DNA from: Vermamoeba vermiformis
Lineage: Eukaryota > Tubulinea > Echinamoebida
DNA: 64,000 bases
NCBI GenBank assembly: GCA_045837725.1
Contig: JBEWZL010000236.1
Span: 342,266 to 406,265, forward strand
Reading direction: 5' to 3'
The position numbers were made by a program, and so were the translations under genes. This document shows, in pieces, positions 25,481 through 37,526 of this stretch. Within the stretch, counting starts at the first letter, position 1. Each line of letters starts with the position of its first letter. The notes under the pieces were generated by a model. The model saw nothing but the letters and a program-made list of their open reading frames with translations, did not search any database and was not told the DNA's origin.

Positions 25481-26420
25481 TGTTGTAACTTGTAAGTTGT
25501 TAGCTAGCTAGTAACCGGTTACTTCGTTTCAATTAATAAAATAAAAAAAATTGTGGCTTTGTTGTCGCCGATCGTTTGGTTTTTTGTTTCTGATAAAGTT
25601 CTCAGCTGTGCAGAGACACACCAGGGTTTCTGTGCGTTTGTTATTCTGAGAGTCAGACGCCGCGAGACCTAGATCAGAGATCGTGTAGAGCTTAAGTTGG
25701 CAAGTAAACTTTCTACCGGTGGCTATCGTCAGATGCACAAGAAATTTTTTAATATGACCCTATTATATTTTAATATCAAATAGTTGTTTTAAATTGGTTT
25801 GGGACAACCTTTTGAAGGTCCCAAAAGGTTAGGTGTGGGAGGAAAAGAGCCCGAGTTTATTTCACGTAAATCATGACACGTTCTTATGAGATTTCATTAA
25901 ACGGCTAGTTTTTTGGGCGGGAGCAATATTGTCACTCGACCTATTCTCCCCCAAAACATCACCACAGAGGTTCCTGAGGTGTTTTTTGAGTAAATGAAAC
26001 ATATATTGTAATACACCGTTGTCGCCTGCGTTGGGCACTTCCACCAAAACAAGAACAGAATGAGCACGACACGATGTGGATGTTCTGCATCTGCCCGTGC
26101 CAACAGTCGCAATTTCGTGTAATTTACAACACAATAGTATCGTATATATTGTAGTATGTGTAAGATAATTGATGCTTTGATACACTGAAATTATTTTTTG
26201 ATCAAAATTCAAAAAAAATGGAAAAAAGACCGCCGATATGTATGGTGGTCTTGAGTGACGATATATCGGCCTCCGACAATATACACCACACTGGTAGTAG
26301 TGTGAACGAGGACCATTCTCTATCAACGCATTATTCTGAGGGACCTCTTCTGAAGGCGACGTCATCCAAAACATTTATCTTTTGATTGGGTATTTTTGTG
26401 CCAAACTCAGCCACGATACA
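25481..26420. other. Intergenic region between eRF3 and the GT49 gene
   Basis: Divergent promoter region for the two genes. A 167-codon open frame on the minus strand (25871-26374) lacks any recognisable domain and has irregular composition, so it is not called. The only structure I see is the hairpin at 25806-25830. Confidence 0.45.
25806..25830. repeat. Perfect 9-bp hairpin
   Basis: AACCTTTTG (25806-25814) and CAAAAGGTT (25822-25830) form a perfect stem with a 7-base loop. A competing stem, GGGAC with GTCCC, overlaps it. It lies in the 940-bp gap between eRF3 and the GT49 gene, which holds no other supported feature. Confidence 0.6.
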
Positions 26421-28916
26421 ATGAAAGGTTGGCTTCATTTAGCGGTTGTCGCTGTTACGTTTTTCGTATTGGTGGTTCCGGCATTGAGCAGCACTGCTGG
26501 CTGGTTTCCCCACCACCAAGGATGGTACCCGAAGATCGGCCCTTTCACTCCCATCGATACAAACAAGGTCGTAAAAAATTGGAAGCCTCAAAATCACGAG
26601 ACGTGTGGTCAAGCAAATCCAGGCTGGAATGATTGGAAAGAAGGTAAAACCGAAAATTATTTCAATTTAAATAATAATTTAGAAAATTTGATCGTCGCGC
26701 TTTTACTTGATAGAAACTTAGTCCACTAATTATGCACTGTTTTCTTAATTTTTATAACGCAGATAGCGATCCTTCAACTATTGTCATAGTCGCTAAAAAA
26801 CCCGGCACCTCAGTGAACATTGATGTTAAATATATTGACGAATCTTATGTTATGGACGAGGCTTTTAGAGGCTCTACTGGTGAGGTACGTGGTTGAATCG
26901 TTTTTGACATCCGATCGCCTCAACTTATCCTTGTGATAGATGATGGTTGTTTTGCCATTTAAACCTATTCGCTGGGCATTATTTAGAGATATTAAAGGAG
27001 AAGCGTTGATTTGCCGGTTCAGAGGTATTAAATGTTACGCTCAGGTCAAGTTTGATTAATTTCTTTTTATCGCAGGCAGCCATCAATCTGACGCGGGTTA
27101 CTCATCGGACTCGTGTGCGGGCCCGTGCAGAGACATTACGTTTGATGTGCCGACCGAGATCGGTATCAATGCTTCATCAATCGTGTTTTCAAAGCTGCCG
27201 CGAAAGTTGGTCAAGCCGATCCATGAATTCTTTTTGACTGCTGAAGAGAAGCCCGTGAGTATAACAATATTATGGTAGACTCGAAGGAGTAGCTAATCGA
27301 GACTAGGTTGGTGATGATGTTACCATGACGACGATGTGCACGATCGATCGTATGGTGCGCATCAAACAGATGGCCGAGCTCTATCGAGGACCCATTTCAG
27401 CTGCCATTTACATTCAATCCAACTACGAGAGCGAGGTCGCGGAGGTGTTGAGCAATTGGTTCACTTCTGATGCGATGAGGCGTCATGTCGACATTCATTT
27501 GGTCGTAGAAGACAATGTAAGCAGATATTTTATTCGCGTACTCGTGTATCATATTAATGCGTGGCTGTCAGATCCCTCTCATGCAAACAGGTGATCGGCC
27601 ATTCCCTGTAAACATTTTGCGTAACATTGGAGTCAAGTAAGATTGTTGCACTTGTTAATAGGAGACACTGACCAACTGCTTTAGATTCGCTCGAACTACG
27701 AATGTGTTCTACGTCGAGGCCGATTTTGTTCCCAATCGAATGATGCGTCACTCCAAATCGTTCTCGGAGATTAAGTAATAACATTCATTTAACCGAGTGA
27801 CCTGTCTAACCATCTGCAGAAAACGACTTAAAGAACAGCCTAAGGCGGTGTACATTGTGCCTGGTTTGATCACGTGGAACAAAGAAATCTCGCATCCAAA
27901 TTACGATCTTGAGACTAAGTTCCCGAAGGACAAGGAAGAGTTGTGGAAGATTTACAACGAAGATCCTCGTGACGAGACTGGCATTCAGCCACTGAGCGTC
28001 AAGTTCGATTCTCACCGCGCATTCCCATACGCGCAATGGTGCGTTTGAAACTCCCGAGAGGCGCAATTATTCTAACTTTCCACGCAGGAAAACTGCCACC
28101 GAAATCTTTGAAGTCTCGAATGGCCACGCTGGCGGCTTTGAGCCTTACTACATCTCAACTCGCGACTATCCATTGTATGTTGATTTGTGTTGTCTGTTCG
28201 TTGACATCGTTCTCACACGCTGCCCACAGGTTCGAAGAAGTATTCGTTGGCTGTGGTCAAGACAAGATCGTTCACTTCACCGAATTAATGCGCGCTGGTT
28301 ACAGGTCAGTTGATTGTCTTTGGTGGTTGTTAACTAATGCGCGGATAGGGTTTATGGTGTGCCCGATTCGTTCATTGTTCACTTGGATTCGACCGGTATG
28401 GGTACCTCGTGGTGCAAGAGCACTTATTCGGTGAGTACTTACAGAGGATGGTGAGCTCAAAACTGACACGTAGCAGCGTTTTCCGAAATCCGAAGCGTTC
28501 AACCGCCGTTTGGACGACGATTACAATTCACACTTGTCGTACACCAGTCGCATTGCTTGGTGGGACGAGGGCGACTTGCGTGTCGCTGCTGCTGTCAAAA
28601 GTGACGATAAAAATGATGATAGCAAAGAGAAGGAGCTCTACGATAAGGTACACACGTGTCTCAATCGACAGAGGTAACTCATTTGTTTTAGACGTTGAAG
28701 CTGCAAGCGCAACTCGACACTGAGCAGTTCAAACGCAAGCGGATGGAAAAGGACCTTGAAGTTGCTGAAGAGAAGCTGAAGAAGGCCAAGGAAGAAGCCA
28801 GCTCTGCAACCACTAGAATGGTTGCTACATTAATTGTTTCTATTTTGATCATATCGGGCATGAGTCTTATCGGTTATATGCAATTTAAGAAACAAAAGAA
28901 GCACCATCCATTGTAA
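26421..28916 (+). CDS. GT49-family (LARGE/B4GAT1-like) glycosyltransferase with C-terminal anchor
   Basis: A multi-exon gene. The N-terminus is a signal-like hydrophobic segment (LHLAVVAVTFFVLVVPAL). The catalytic part matches GT49 order: AELYRGPISAAIYI, then FPVNILRNIGVK, the metal-site strand NVFYVEADFVPN, AVYIVPGL, EPYYISTRDYPL, FEEVFVGCGQDKIVHF and DSFIVHLDS. GT49 enzymes add GlcNAc or glucuronic acid to glycans in the Golgi. The last exon gives a coiled coil (DLEVAEEKLKKAKEEA), a transmembrane helix (LIVSILIISGMSLIGYM) and a short basic tail (KKQKKHHPL). With both ends hydrophobic, the protein reads as type I or double-spanning, whereas known GT49 enzymes are type II. The donor sugar is not determinable. 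Start ATG 26421 is the one preceding the signal segment. Confidence 0.82.
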
Positions 28917-29150
28917 ATAATTAAATAAACTCACCCAAAGAAAATTGCTAGTTAGGGTTCATTAAAAACGAAAAATACGAATGAAACAAACCAAATGGCT
29001 ATGCTATTACGGTTTTATTTTCAGCAAACAGTACTTTAACGATGTCGATATGAGCTCCTAGGAACAGTTGCGTTGTGGTGCTAAGCGCTGGCATAGTGCT
29101 GTTTAAGTTCGAACAAAAAACTATTTTTGTTTCATGAAACGAATAATGCG

Positions 29151-29541
29151 GTAAATCGGTCTTAACTTGCTTTGTACTGCTCTTGTTGACAATTGACAAG
29201 CAACAATGTGGTGGTCGCGATGTGTTCCAGCGGGTCAATTGTTGGTTGGTAAAACTGAAGCGAAAACGAAGCTCTTTGTGCTCCTATTCGCCGTTGGTTG
29301 GTGCTTAGCGATGCACAGCCGCAAATACCATCGAATTCCGTGCAATTTGTTGTCGCAGATGCGTTAAGAAAAAGAACAAAGCGTTTTGATCTGGTTTGAG
29401 CTTGAGCTATTTTGGTTTCGGGTACGTTTTCAACGAAAAAACCCATTTTCGCCGAAACCGCTTTACTCACCGTTGAACAACTCGTAGTAGGCGTTGTAAG
29501 CTATCGTGGTAATGTACGTTGGTGATATAATAGCGTGCTTG
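29151..29541. repeat. 391-bp dispersed repeat R1, copy a
   Basis: Nearly identical to 31208-31598 (same length). Similarity continues weakly upstream through a shared AACAAAAAA...TTCATGAAA segment. Both copies keep a minus-strand open frame of about 100 codons and a coding-like exon end (YNAYYELFN followed by GTGAGT). They may therefore derive from a duplicated piece of a gene. No family recognised. Confidence 0.9.
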
Positions 29542-30689
29542 TATTTGGCTCTACTAAAACATTGTCTTTTGCAAGGATCAGTTTTATTACGGGATCTGCA
29601 CTACTGTACACCGTTGCCATTTAAACAGTTTCGGCCAAGGTGTTATTAAAATATTTGATATATTGCTGCCATCAGCGAGTTTATTGAAAGCATTGTTATT
29701 CACTGCTTTAATGGAATTATTTTTGACGTACGCTTCAGCAGCGCTCACGTGCTCGGCTCCTTGAGTTCGAGCTTAGCATGAGTACTGCGAGGGATTTCGA
29801 TGACGATGTTGATAATACCCTTCTCTTTTCATCCGCCCAGAGGCAGATCGTGCACCAAGGAGACTGGAACTCCGTCTAAACGCAGATGAAAATTAAAGAA
29901 GGGCTCAAACAATGAGCATTGTTATTAAGAACCGATTAAAATATTTTTTTACGATTTTTTAATATTATTTATGCGTTCGGCATCTGTTGCAGGTTTTTAC
30001 TCACCTTAGTGGTAGAGTTGATAGTCCAAAGGTGCCGAATGCACCGATTTGCTTAGCGGAGTGACATTATCTGTAGCGTGTTTCTCATGGTTGCTATTAC
30101 TACTGGAAATACTAGGGAGGTGCCTATGGAAATACTTCAAACGAAGTTGGTCAAAATAAGCACGCGCTCGATTTCTTTTTCATCTTGTCTGCCTGGTCGC
30201 AAGTCAACAAGATTAGCAATTAAAGCCACGACCACATTTGTAGAAAATAATCGAGGCTAATACAAATACGACTCCCGCCGATGACAAACCCACGCAATAC
30301 CAATCCGGACCAACAGTGAATCCGGACCAAAAATAACTGTAGAACGTAAGAAAATATAAACCATATACACCTATTCATTTCCTTAGTTTCGCTAGTGTAA
30401 TTGTGACGACTTAATCGATCCCATCGAAAGTGGTACCTTTCAAAATCGATTTTTAGCTTAAAAAATTATATTACCATCAAATTTATCACATTAAAGATAA
30501 TATACGACCTCGAGTTACAGTAACACTAAAAAATTTTTTTTTCTAATTATTTTATTGACAGATCCGTGGCCGAAATTTGGTGAACCAGACAGCAAGCCTA
30601 TTGTCTGGCAGTTTGGGCCCTAACGGTGGTATATTGACCTCGTTTAATTTATTTGCCACGAGGTTCGATCAAGTCATGGATGGACTTCG

Positions 30690-31050
30690 TTGAGAATCGA
30701 GCGCCAAGTTAAGTACGATCTTCCTGGATGCACGTTCTTTCCGTTACTGATCCTTATTATTAGATTATTTTCATCGCTATGGTCATTGAAGTGTTCAATT
30801 GGTCGCATCGGGCACCATTATCACCAAAGCATTCCGGCCAATACCCCACAGTTTTCATCTTCGTGGTCGACACCGCGCTTGTCCAATCCCGCCACGTTTA
30901 TGTCGAACATGCCCTATGCTTGCAGTATATTTACGAGACCAAGCTGCCGTGTTCAACAATTGCGATGTAGTGCCGCACGACTTTGCACCGTGTGAAGAAG
31001 CAGCGTGCAGGCAAGAGCTAAATGGCGCAATTCATGCAGTCGATCGGGTC
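30690..31050 (+). pseudogene. Possible gene relic (weak Sec23-like strand)
   Basis: A short frame reads GQYPTVFIFVVDTALVQ, reminiscent of the beta-strand and DT motif opening the trunk domain of Sec23. No other part of Sec23 can be followed continuously, frames change, and the surroundings are duplicated non-coding DNA. If real, it is a decayed fragment of a host gene. The 28917-32794 stretch otherwise holds only the R1 and R2 repeats, and I support no intact gene there. Confidence 0.2.
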
Positions 31051-31207
31051 TGATACTGAATAGTTCTACGAGTTGAGTACTGTCGGTATGTCTGCGACTG
31101 GTGCGGGCAGGAAGCAAGCAAGGCGACTAAAGGATTCGAACGAACAAAAAATGGTGGTTTGGTTCATGAAAAGGTACCGCTAGCGAGATTTCCCAAATTC
31201 AGAAAAC

Positions 31208-31598
31208 GTAAATCGGTCTTGACTCACTTTGTAATGCTCTTATTGACAATAGGCATTCGCTAATGTGGTGGTCGCGATGTGTTCCATCGGGTGCAATTGT
31301 TGGTTGGTAAAACTGAAGCGAAAACGAAGCTCTTTGTGCTCCTATTCGCCGTTGGTTGGCGCTCAGCGATGCACAGCGGCAAATACAATCGAATTCCGTG
31401 CAATTTGTTGTCACAGAAGCATTTAGAAAAAGCACAAAGCGTTTTGATCTGGTTTGAGCTTGAGCTATTTTGGTTTCGGGTACGTTTTCAACGAAAAAAC
31501 CCATTTTCGCCGAAACTCTTTACTCACCGTTGAACAACTCGTAGTAGGCGTTGTAAGCTATCGTGGTAATGTACGTTGGTGATATAATAGCGTGCTTG
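31208..31598. repeat. 391-bp dispersed repeat R1, copy b
   Basis: Second copy of the block at 29151-29541, in the same orientation and about 2.06 kb away. Differences are mostly single bases. Preceded by GAACAAAAAATGGTGG and GGTTCATGAAA, a motif also seen in the R2 blocks. Confidence 0.9.
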
Positions 31599-31910
31599 CA
31601 ATAGCGGCTCAACAGCTTCAACCGCCAAGATCGAAGCACGTTCTGTACGTAAACAGATTCCTCTCATACTTCATCTGCTAATATTCCGATATAGTAAGCA
31701 AGAGAACCGATGGAAGCGAGTAAGTGCAACAATAAGATTGTCGAATCATTCTAACAGCCGGCGATTCCTCCGTCAAAAATGAAACTGAAAAGACTGACGA
31801 CTGATGCCTAACTTACATTGAAATGTTCCGTATAACGATGTAAATGCATTATCGTATGATTAAATTAAATTAAGTTGCGTTGCAAATCTTTTTCGGCGAT
31901 TTTGGGCCAA

Positions 31911-32222
31911 TTTTAGCGTTGGGATGTTTCCCAAGCACGCGACCGGTACAGATGCTAAATCGGGGCCTTACAGCTAAACGAATGCGTACCAATATCAGCG
32001 TGCAGAACGTAAATAGAATAATACAGTTTTATTTCATTACCATATGCAACTTAAGCGGGCTTCGCAGTGCTTGTTGTTCGGCGCAGCACTGCATTTCAAT
32101 GCATTGGGCGCCGTGCCTTGCTTAATTCAGCCAAAAACTAGTGCAACGAAAGCTCCACTGCGCGCGTCTTGATGTACGTTTCACCGGAGAACAAAAAAAA
32201 AAGAGCTCTGTGGTTCATGAAA
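31911..32222. repeat. Diverged repeat R2, copy a
   Basis: Aligns with 32307-32594. Both begin TTTTAGCG.TGGGA.GTT.CCCAAG, share a middle part (TTGTTGGTCGGCACAG-like, GCGCGCGT.CTTGATGTA) and end AACAAAAAA...GGTTCATGAAA. The end motif is shared with the R1 blocks, so R1 and R2 may belong to one family. Confidence 0.75.
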
Positions 32223-32306
32223 GGCGAAGACTTACACGTGTAAGTAAAGGGAAACACGTGCATTGCTCAAATGTAGCATTACTTAAGCCCGAAAACTTAA
32301 AACAAA

Positions 32307-32594
32307 TTTTAGCGGTGGGAAGTTCCCAAGGGTTAAACGAAGCTTAAAGAATGCGCACAAATATCAAAGGGTTGTTCGGAATAATAATATTATACGTATA
32401 ATACTATTTCAGTACTTAACCTATTTTGGCTTCACAGTCTTGTTGGTCGGCACAGTACTGCGATTGGGCGTTAAACGCTGCTCAAATTTGCCAAGATCTA
32501 GCGCGAAAGCTCCGCTGCGCGCGTTCTTGATGTAAGTTTGCTAGCACGGAGTTAAACGAGAACAACAAAAAAAAAATGGTTGTGGTTCATGAAA
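32307..32594. repeat. Diverged repeat R2, copy b
   Basis: Tandem-like neighbour of 31911-32222, roughly 75% similar by eye with small indels. No supported coding frame. Confidence 0.75.
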
Positions 32595-32794
32595 TGACCA
32601 CGTGATCATTCCATTATGCCGAAGTTAGTTTGGCCGAATGAATTAAATTATATTACCTCGATGTTGAGTATCTACCCGAGACATAAACATAAATAATCGA
32701 GGTAATATACAAAGCTATTTATCCTTTTTCGTGCGTGCCCGTAAAATGCATTTTATAATTTTTTCATTTCTCCGTTTGCCTCTTGCTCGCCACC

Positions 32795-33290
32795 ATGCAA
32801 GTAGAGTCCCTATTCATATCTCATACCACGGTGTTAGCCAGTGATCAGATATCGTCGGATCACGACGATGAAGTATCGGATGAAGGTGGAGGCTGAGGTT
32901 CGATCTTGATACAGAGTCAAAATCCTTCCTGTGTCCTTATGAAGGATGCAGCAAGCGCTACCTAAAGGCTGCCAAGCAGCATATTATCGCCCACCATAGG
33001 GTAATCTTGAATTTTTTTGTTCAAAATCGTGGATTTGCCGTTCTAATTTTACTTTAATTTCGGAGACCCTATAAATACGATACAGAAGGCGCAACAAGAC
33101 ATTTTTTCGTGCCTCTCATTTACGGCGCCACCTGTTGTCCCCACACAGGCGAAAAGCCTTTCAAATGCACCTTCGAAGGCTGCGATAAAGCATTAGCGAT
33201 AAAGTACGTAAACAAAAACAATTTAATTTTTTTTTATCTGCTTCCACCTGCAGGACAATTTAACAATCAGATCTTCTCCAGCGATGCGTG
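32795..33290 (+). pseudogene. C2H2 zinc-finger gene, frame-broken
   Basis: An ATG in good context (GCCACCATG) opens a short acidic N-terminus ending SSDHDDEVSDE. One base out of frame, a finger follows: SFLCPYEGCSKRYLKAAKQH with HHR. After a gap, another frame shows FRASHLRRHLLSPH, and one base away the linker and next finger HTGEKPFKCTFEGCDKA. These are classic C2H2 units with the TGEKPF linker, in TFIIIA-like spacing (Cx4C). The pieces need frame changes at more than one point (near 32890 and near 33140) that no good splice site explains. I read it as a decayed host transcription-factor gene, or an exon set poorly resolved here. Confidence 0.6.
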
Positions 33291-33299
33291 ATTTTCTTG

Positions 33300-34702
33300 A
33301 ATATTTAGCGTTTGTAATATTTTTGATGTTAATTGATAGAATAAGGTGGCGAGTCATCTGTTGCTCGTCATGAGCTAACAAAGCACGTCAGAAGAGGGAG
33401 ATACAGGAGTGGTGCTCGCGTTTGGTGCTCGACTGATCGAGTTGCCCGCGAGAAAGAAAATGGTCACCACAAAGAAACCGCAACATTGGCAATAATTGTT
33501 GTGTGAAGACTTGCCTGGTCTGTGCAACGTTCTGGCAATGGTTAGTGCAACTTCAACTGCACATCCTCGTGCTAGTCCTCAAGGCAAATACTGTTCACAT
33601 CGTTGAGCAAAGAAGTGAGGTGCACTCCTTTCTGTGTTTGAATGGGCGTTTGAGCAACAATGAATGACAATATTCTTTACGATTGGTGACTTCACGAGTT
33701 AGTTTGCAAATTTTCTGGCTTGTTCTCCATGATGGGCCAGCCTATGTCAGTGAAGCATGCTCTGAATTGCTCATGGTTGTGACAAGTGTTCTCCATCACC
33801 TCCTCAAGTGTCTCCACTTGAGCAAGTCAATGTAGGGCTCTGAGTACTCCACATCATAGCTGTTCATGGCTGTGCAATGTAGTTTGAAATGCGCCAGAAC
33901 ACCCACAGGGTGTTGATGGAGGAGAAGTGGAACTTGGTGGGGTGCAATTGCAACAGATTCGTGGTCTTGTAAGTGGCACTGGTGTACTCCTGGTGGTTGG
34001 CAGGAGCTAGCCCTTGGAGGAGCCTTCCCTGAAGTGATGTTTGAGATAGACAGTCCTGGGATTTGTAGTGTCTGCCATGGGCACAGCCACAGCTAGGGGA
34101 ACATCCTTTGGAGGGGTGAGATTTGCCAGGAAACATGATTAGCATTGCCAATAATCATTTCAAGCAACTCAAAGTTAGATGCCATAGTCTTTTTCTTCAG
34201 GTAGAAGGAGTTGTGGCACAAGTTAGACAAGAAGATTTTGATGATTGGGAATGATTCTGCATTTTTTTTCATGAAGCCTTTTTTTTCATGAAAGAGGGGA
34301 AAAATTGTCCTTTTTTTGGAGCAAATTCATTGTTTTTTAAATTAAACAAATTCAACTTCGAGTTAAATTGAAGATTCCAACTAACTTTCAGCTTGTGTAA
34401 ATGTATTGAGGTTTGGTAACTATTTTCTTTCTCAAGCAAATCCATCAAATTGAACTATTTGGCTTGCTTCAATTAATTCAGAGGTCAATTCTCAACAATT
34501 GGTCACCATCCTAAATAAGTGAAGTGGTTAATTGGGAATTCTTGTCCACAGCAATTGCTTGTTTTGAGCATATGCACACATTTTACTATTGCTTGCAATT
34601 AGATTTTGTGCAAAAATAAGCAATCAAGTCTCTAAGGTTAATTTGCTTGCTTTTATTAAGGCATCTATAAATAGTAAACTGCATTTAAATTTCCAACTGT
34701 GT
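33300..34702. other. Non-coding stretch at the composition boundary
   Basis: No supported gene. Up to about 33480 CpG is frequent; beyond about 33600 it becomes rare and stays so to about 61.4 kb. A 95-codon frame at 33864-34151 (-) has no recognisable features. T-rich and A-rich runs occur near 34260-34350. It contains the 3' flank of the gene at 34703. Confidence 0.5.
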
Positions 34703-35662
34703 TTAAATCAATTCTTTCACCACTGCAGAAACAGCTTCTTCAACAGAGGTGGCCAACCGAACTTCCTCACTGGAGTAAGTCCATTTTTGGATATAAGCTG
34801 AAACTTTTCCATAGCTGTTATCTAAAACAATGTTCTTTTTGCCTATTAATGTTGCCAATATGTGGCCGTGCAGTCTGTCTGTTAAAACAATTTTGCCTTT
34901 GGATAGCAATGCAATTGCATGATCCACCCTGTTCTTGGCCAACCGTTTTGTTTGTTCAACAATTTTAGCAGGATTAAGAAAGAGATCTTGCATAGAACAT
35001 GGCTCATCAGTTGTCGGTTCTCTCCAATCAGTGATGAAATATGAGATTCCGTGTTCATTAAACTTTTGACAAAGGATTTCTTTGCTCTCCCAGAGGCCAG
35101 CATTAGATTGTTCCAAATCAGTGCGTGCTAGAACTATTACATCATAAATTGGTGGGGTTAGGCTCTGTGGGACATCCAGCATAAAGGCCATATCAGGTAA
35201 CAAATGTGCACTGGCTGCAGAGAATTTTTTGCTTTCTGTGAAGGACCGTTCATCTCTTACACAAAAAAGAAAACTAGAATTGAGGGTCTTGCTCAGCCAT
35301 GAATCATCATCAGCAAGTGTAGAGCTGTTTCTGTAGAACACCGTTTGAGGTGCGATAATGATTGGCTTATCAGCTAAAAATTTTATGAAAATCTTCCTAG
35401 CCAAATGAACATCTGGCCAAAGGTCACCAAAATTTCCACCTCCAGTTAGCAATACTAGTTGTACTCTTGAATCATCCCACGGAACTAACTCTATCCCAAG
35501 TTTTTCCAATAATGCAATTTCTCCAAGGTAAATGGCACTATCTCCTTTGTTTTCATACCAGGGTGGGTCTGGAATGCAAACATATTTTACATTGGCTAGG
35601 TTTTTTTTGAAGAATTGAAGAATGAGATCTCTTTGGTTCTCCAAAAATGCAGCCATATTCAT
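34703..35662 (-). CDS. Polysaccharide pyruvyltransferase family enzyme
   Basis: One intronless frame of about 319 residues from the ATG at 35662. An earlier in-frame TTG at 35695 is less likely. Family marks: the nucleotide-fold segment VQLVLLTGGGNFGDLWPD, DKPIIIAPQTVFY, CVRDERSF, LLPDMAFML and the C-terminal TDRLHGHILATLIGKKNIV with DNSYGK. These fit PF04230, a GT-B-like fold. Bacterial and yeast members (Pvg1) transfer pyruvate ketals to sugars of surface polysaccharides; other members are glycosyltransferases. The acceptor here is unknown. No signal peptide is evident. Neighbours on the same strand are glycan or amino-acid enzymes. Confidence 0.85.
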   Translation of the reverse strand: MNMAAFLENQRDLILQFFKKNLANVKYVCIPDPPWYENKGDSAIYLGEIALLEKLGIELVPWDDSRVQLVLLTGGGNFGDLWPDVHLARKIFIKFLADKPIIIAPQTVFYRNSSTLADDDSWLSKTLNSSFLFCVRDERSFTESKKFSAASAHLLPDMAFMLDVPQSLTPPIYDVIVLARTDLEQSNAGLWESKEILCQKFNEHGISYFITDWREPTTDEPCSMQDLFLNPAKIVEQTKRLAKNRVDHAIALLSKGKIVLTDRLHGHILATLIGKKNIVLDNSYGKVSAYIQKWTYSSEEVRLATSVEEAVSAVVKELI

Positions 35663-35810
35663 TATTCCAGTAATAAATAAAAGAACTGCTCTCAACTGTC
35701 AAACTATCCAGAAAAATATATATTTTTTTCAAATAAATGGAAGTGGGTTGAGTGGACTGAACAATTCATTTGTCTACTTTCTACATAACATCATGTATTC
35801 CATCAAATTG

Positions 35811-37262
35811 TTATTTATAATGTTTAAAACACATTATCATTGTGAGAGCTGAAAAAGTACAGAATGTGAAGGCCAAAAACACTATAAAGACGTCCAAAAG
35901 CCAAAATACAGGAGATTTGCTGCTTCTGCCAAATACCAACTTCTGCAAGGCTGTGGCCGCTTCGACTTGCCCTAAGGGGTGCTGTTGCAACCTGTTACTA
36001 ACATCCTGGATGATTGATGGTGGATTGCTAAGTAAGCTTGTTAACTTCAAAGCAAGCTCTGTTGAATTTCTGTTGTTTCGTGCGAATGCATGTCCATAAC
36101 CTTCTTTTACCACTCTCCTTGCGTTGTCAAACTGATCAAAATTTAATGGAATCACCACAATAGGTACCCCACAATAAAGAGCATCAATAATACTATTGTG
36201 TCCTCCATGCGTAATAAAAACTCCAAAGTCTCCTGAGCACAGCAGTTCTCTTTGATTTGACCATCTCACTTCATGAATTCCAGCACCTTCAGTAACCTTT
36301 AACAATGGTAACTGTGAAATCCAAACTTTTTTAGATGGAATTTGGCGTAAAGAATCTGACACTATTTTTTGCAGTTTTTCTCTGGGGTGAAGAGCTGAAC
36401 CAAAGCTAATAAGAATTCCATTTCCTCTTCCTTTTGCATGTGTATGATAAAATATTGGGGACATTTGTAGCATATATGGATGCCTCCAATCTTCAGTTGA
36501 CTCAAACCACGAAGTACTGTATCTCACATGAAGGTCTGCTTGACTGAGGAAACTAAAAGATTGACCAGACTCAGCAATTATATCCTTGAAGCTAGACTTT
36601 CGTGAGCTGTACAGAAGCCAGCATGCAACAGGATTCAATAGAAAATCAAACATTGGAGAATCAACGTGAAAACAAGGATAAGAAACATCAAAGAGGGTGG
36701 TAGGAGCATGTGAAAGTATTTTCATTCCTTTTTCATTTGCTGCAGCCAATGCACCAAAAGAAAATGAATCAATTACTGCAATATCCTCCTCTGTAGACTT
36801 TGATCATCGTGGTTAGAATGAGTTTAGAATTGTACATTGTGACTAACCTGCATAAACACTTGGCGAAAGAAATGAAATTCTTCCGCATAAACATGACTAA
36901 ATTTTGAAAAGTCAAAGCTATCTTCATCATCTGAATGAATTTTTAGTCAGGTTGTTTAAGGAATTGCAACAGTTACCTGTTTCACTGTAAGGCAACTCCT
37001 GAGGGAAAAGATCAGCTGGCCACATTACTTTTGACTCAATAAAACTGGAGCAGTTAGCTTTATCTTTAAAAGTCAAGTGAGCCACTAAAACCAAATTAAA
37101 ATTGGAGGTCCACTCTGCATGGCAAAGCTCTTGCAACAGATAAAAGGTTGGTTGAAAATGACTGAATGAATTAGTTGGGCTTGTAAAATAAATTGTTGGC
37201 TTTAAAGACACTGCAGGCAGTAACAGTATCACTAAAAATGGGATTACAACAAGTCGGGACAT
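35811..37262 (-). CDS. UDP-glycosyltransferase, GT1 family, ER-membrane type
   Basis: Three exons (36977-37262, 36848-36930, 35811-36797) join in phase. A signal peptide (LVVIPFLVILLLPAVSLK) begins the protein. The C-terminal half has the UGT signature GVFITHGGHNSIIDALYCG with VPIVVIPLNFDQFDNA. The His-Gly-Gly-His and the DQ pair (here FDQFDN) bind the UDP-sugar. A single transmembrane helix (FIVFLAFTFCTFSALTMIM) and short tail (CFKHYK) end the protein. This layout matches animal microsomal UGTs: lumenal catalytic domain with type I anchor. These enzymes glycosylate small lipophilic molecules or lipids. Substrate unknown. Confidence 0.88.
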
Positions 37263-37526
37263 TGTTCTTTCAAATAACAGATACGAACAATCAAGCCACT
37301 ACATCACATCCAAAAAAATAATGGAAAAATAAAAAAAATTTTTATTCATTTTGTTAGGAGTGATAGGCTTGTATCTTTTTAATCCAACAAAAATTGACCC
37401 ATGAAATGAAAAATCAATATTATGCACAATCAATAATTTGCTTGAGTCATAAGTTTTGCGTCTTTTTCAAATATCATAAGGAGGCCTTGGATTATTTATT
37501 CCTTGGTCAGATCAAATTCCAGCAAG

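Noticed and set aside
25871-26374. 167-codon minus-strand frame
   Set aside because: No domain, irregular composition, and it lies in the divergent promoter region between eRF3 and the GT49 gene.
30690-31050. Intact Sec23 gene
   Set aside because: Only one strand-like motif matches, the frames change and other family landmarks are absent.
30655-32920. tRNA B-box-like GGTTCGATC sequences
   Set aside because: No matching A box or cloverleaf could be formed around the candidates near 30662, 31133 and 32898.
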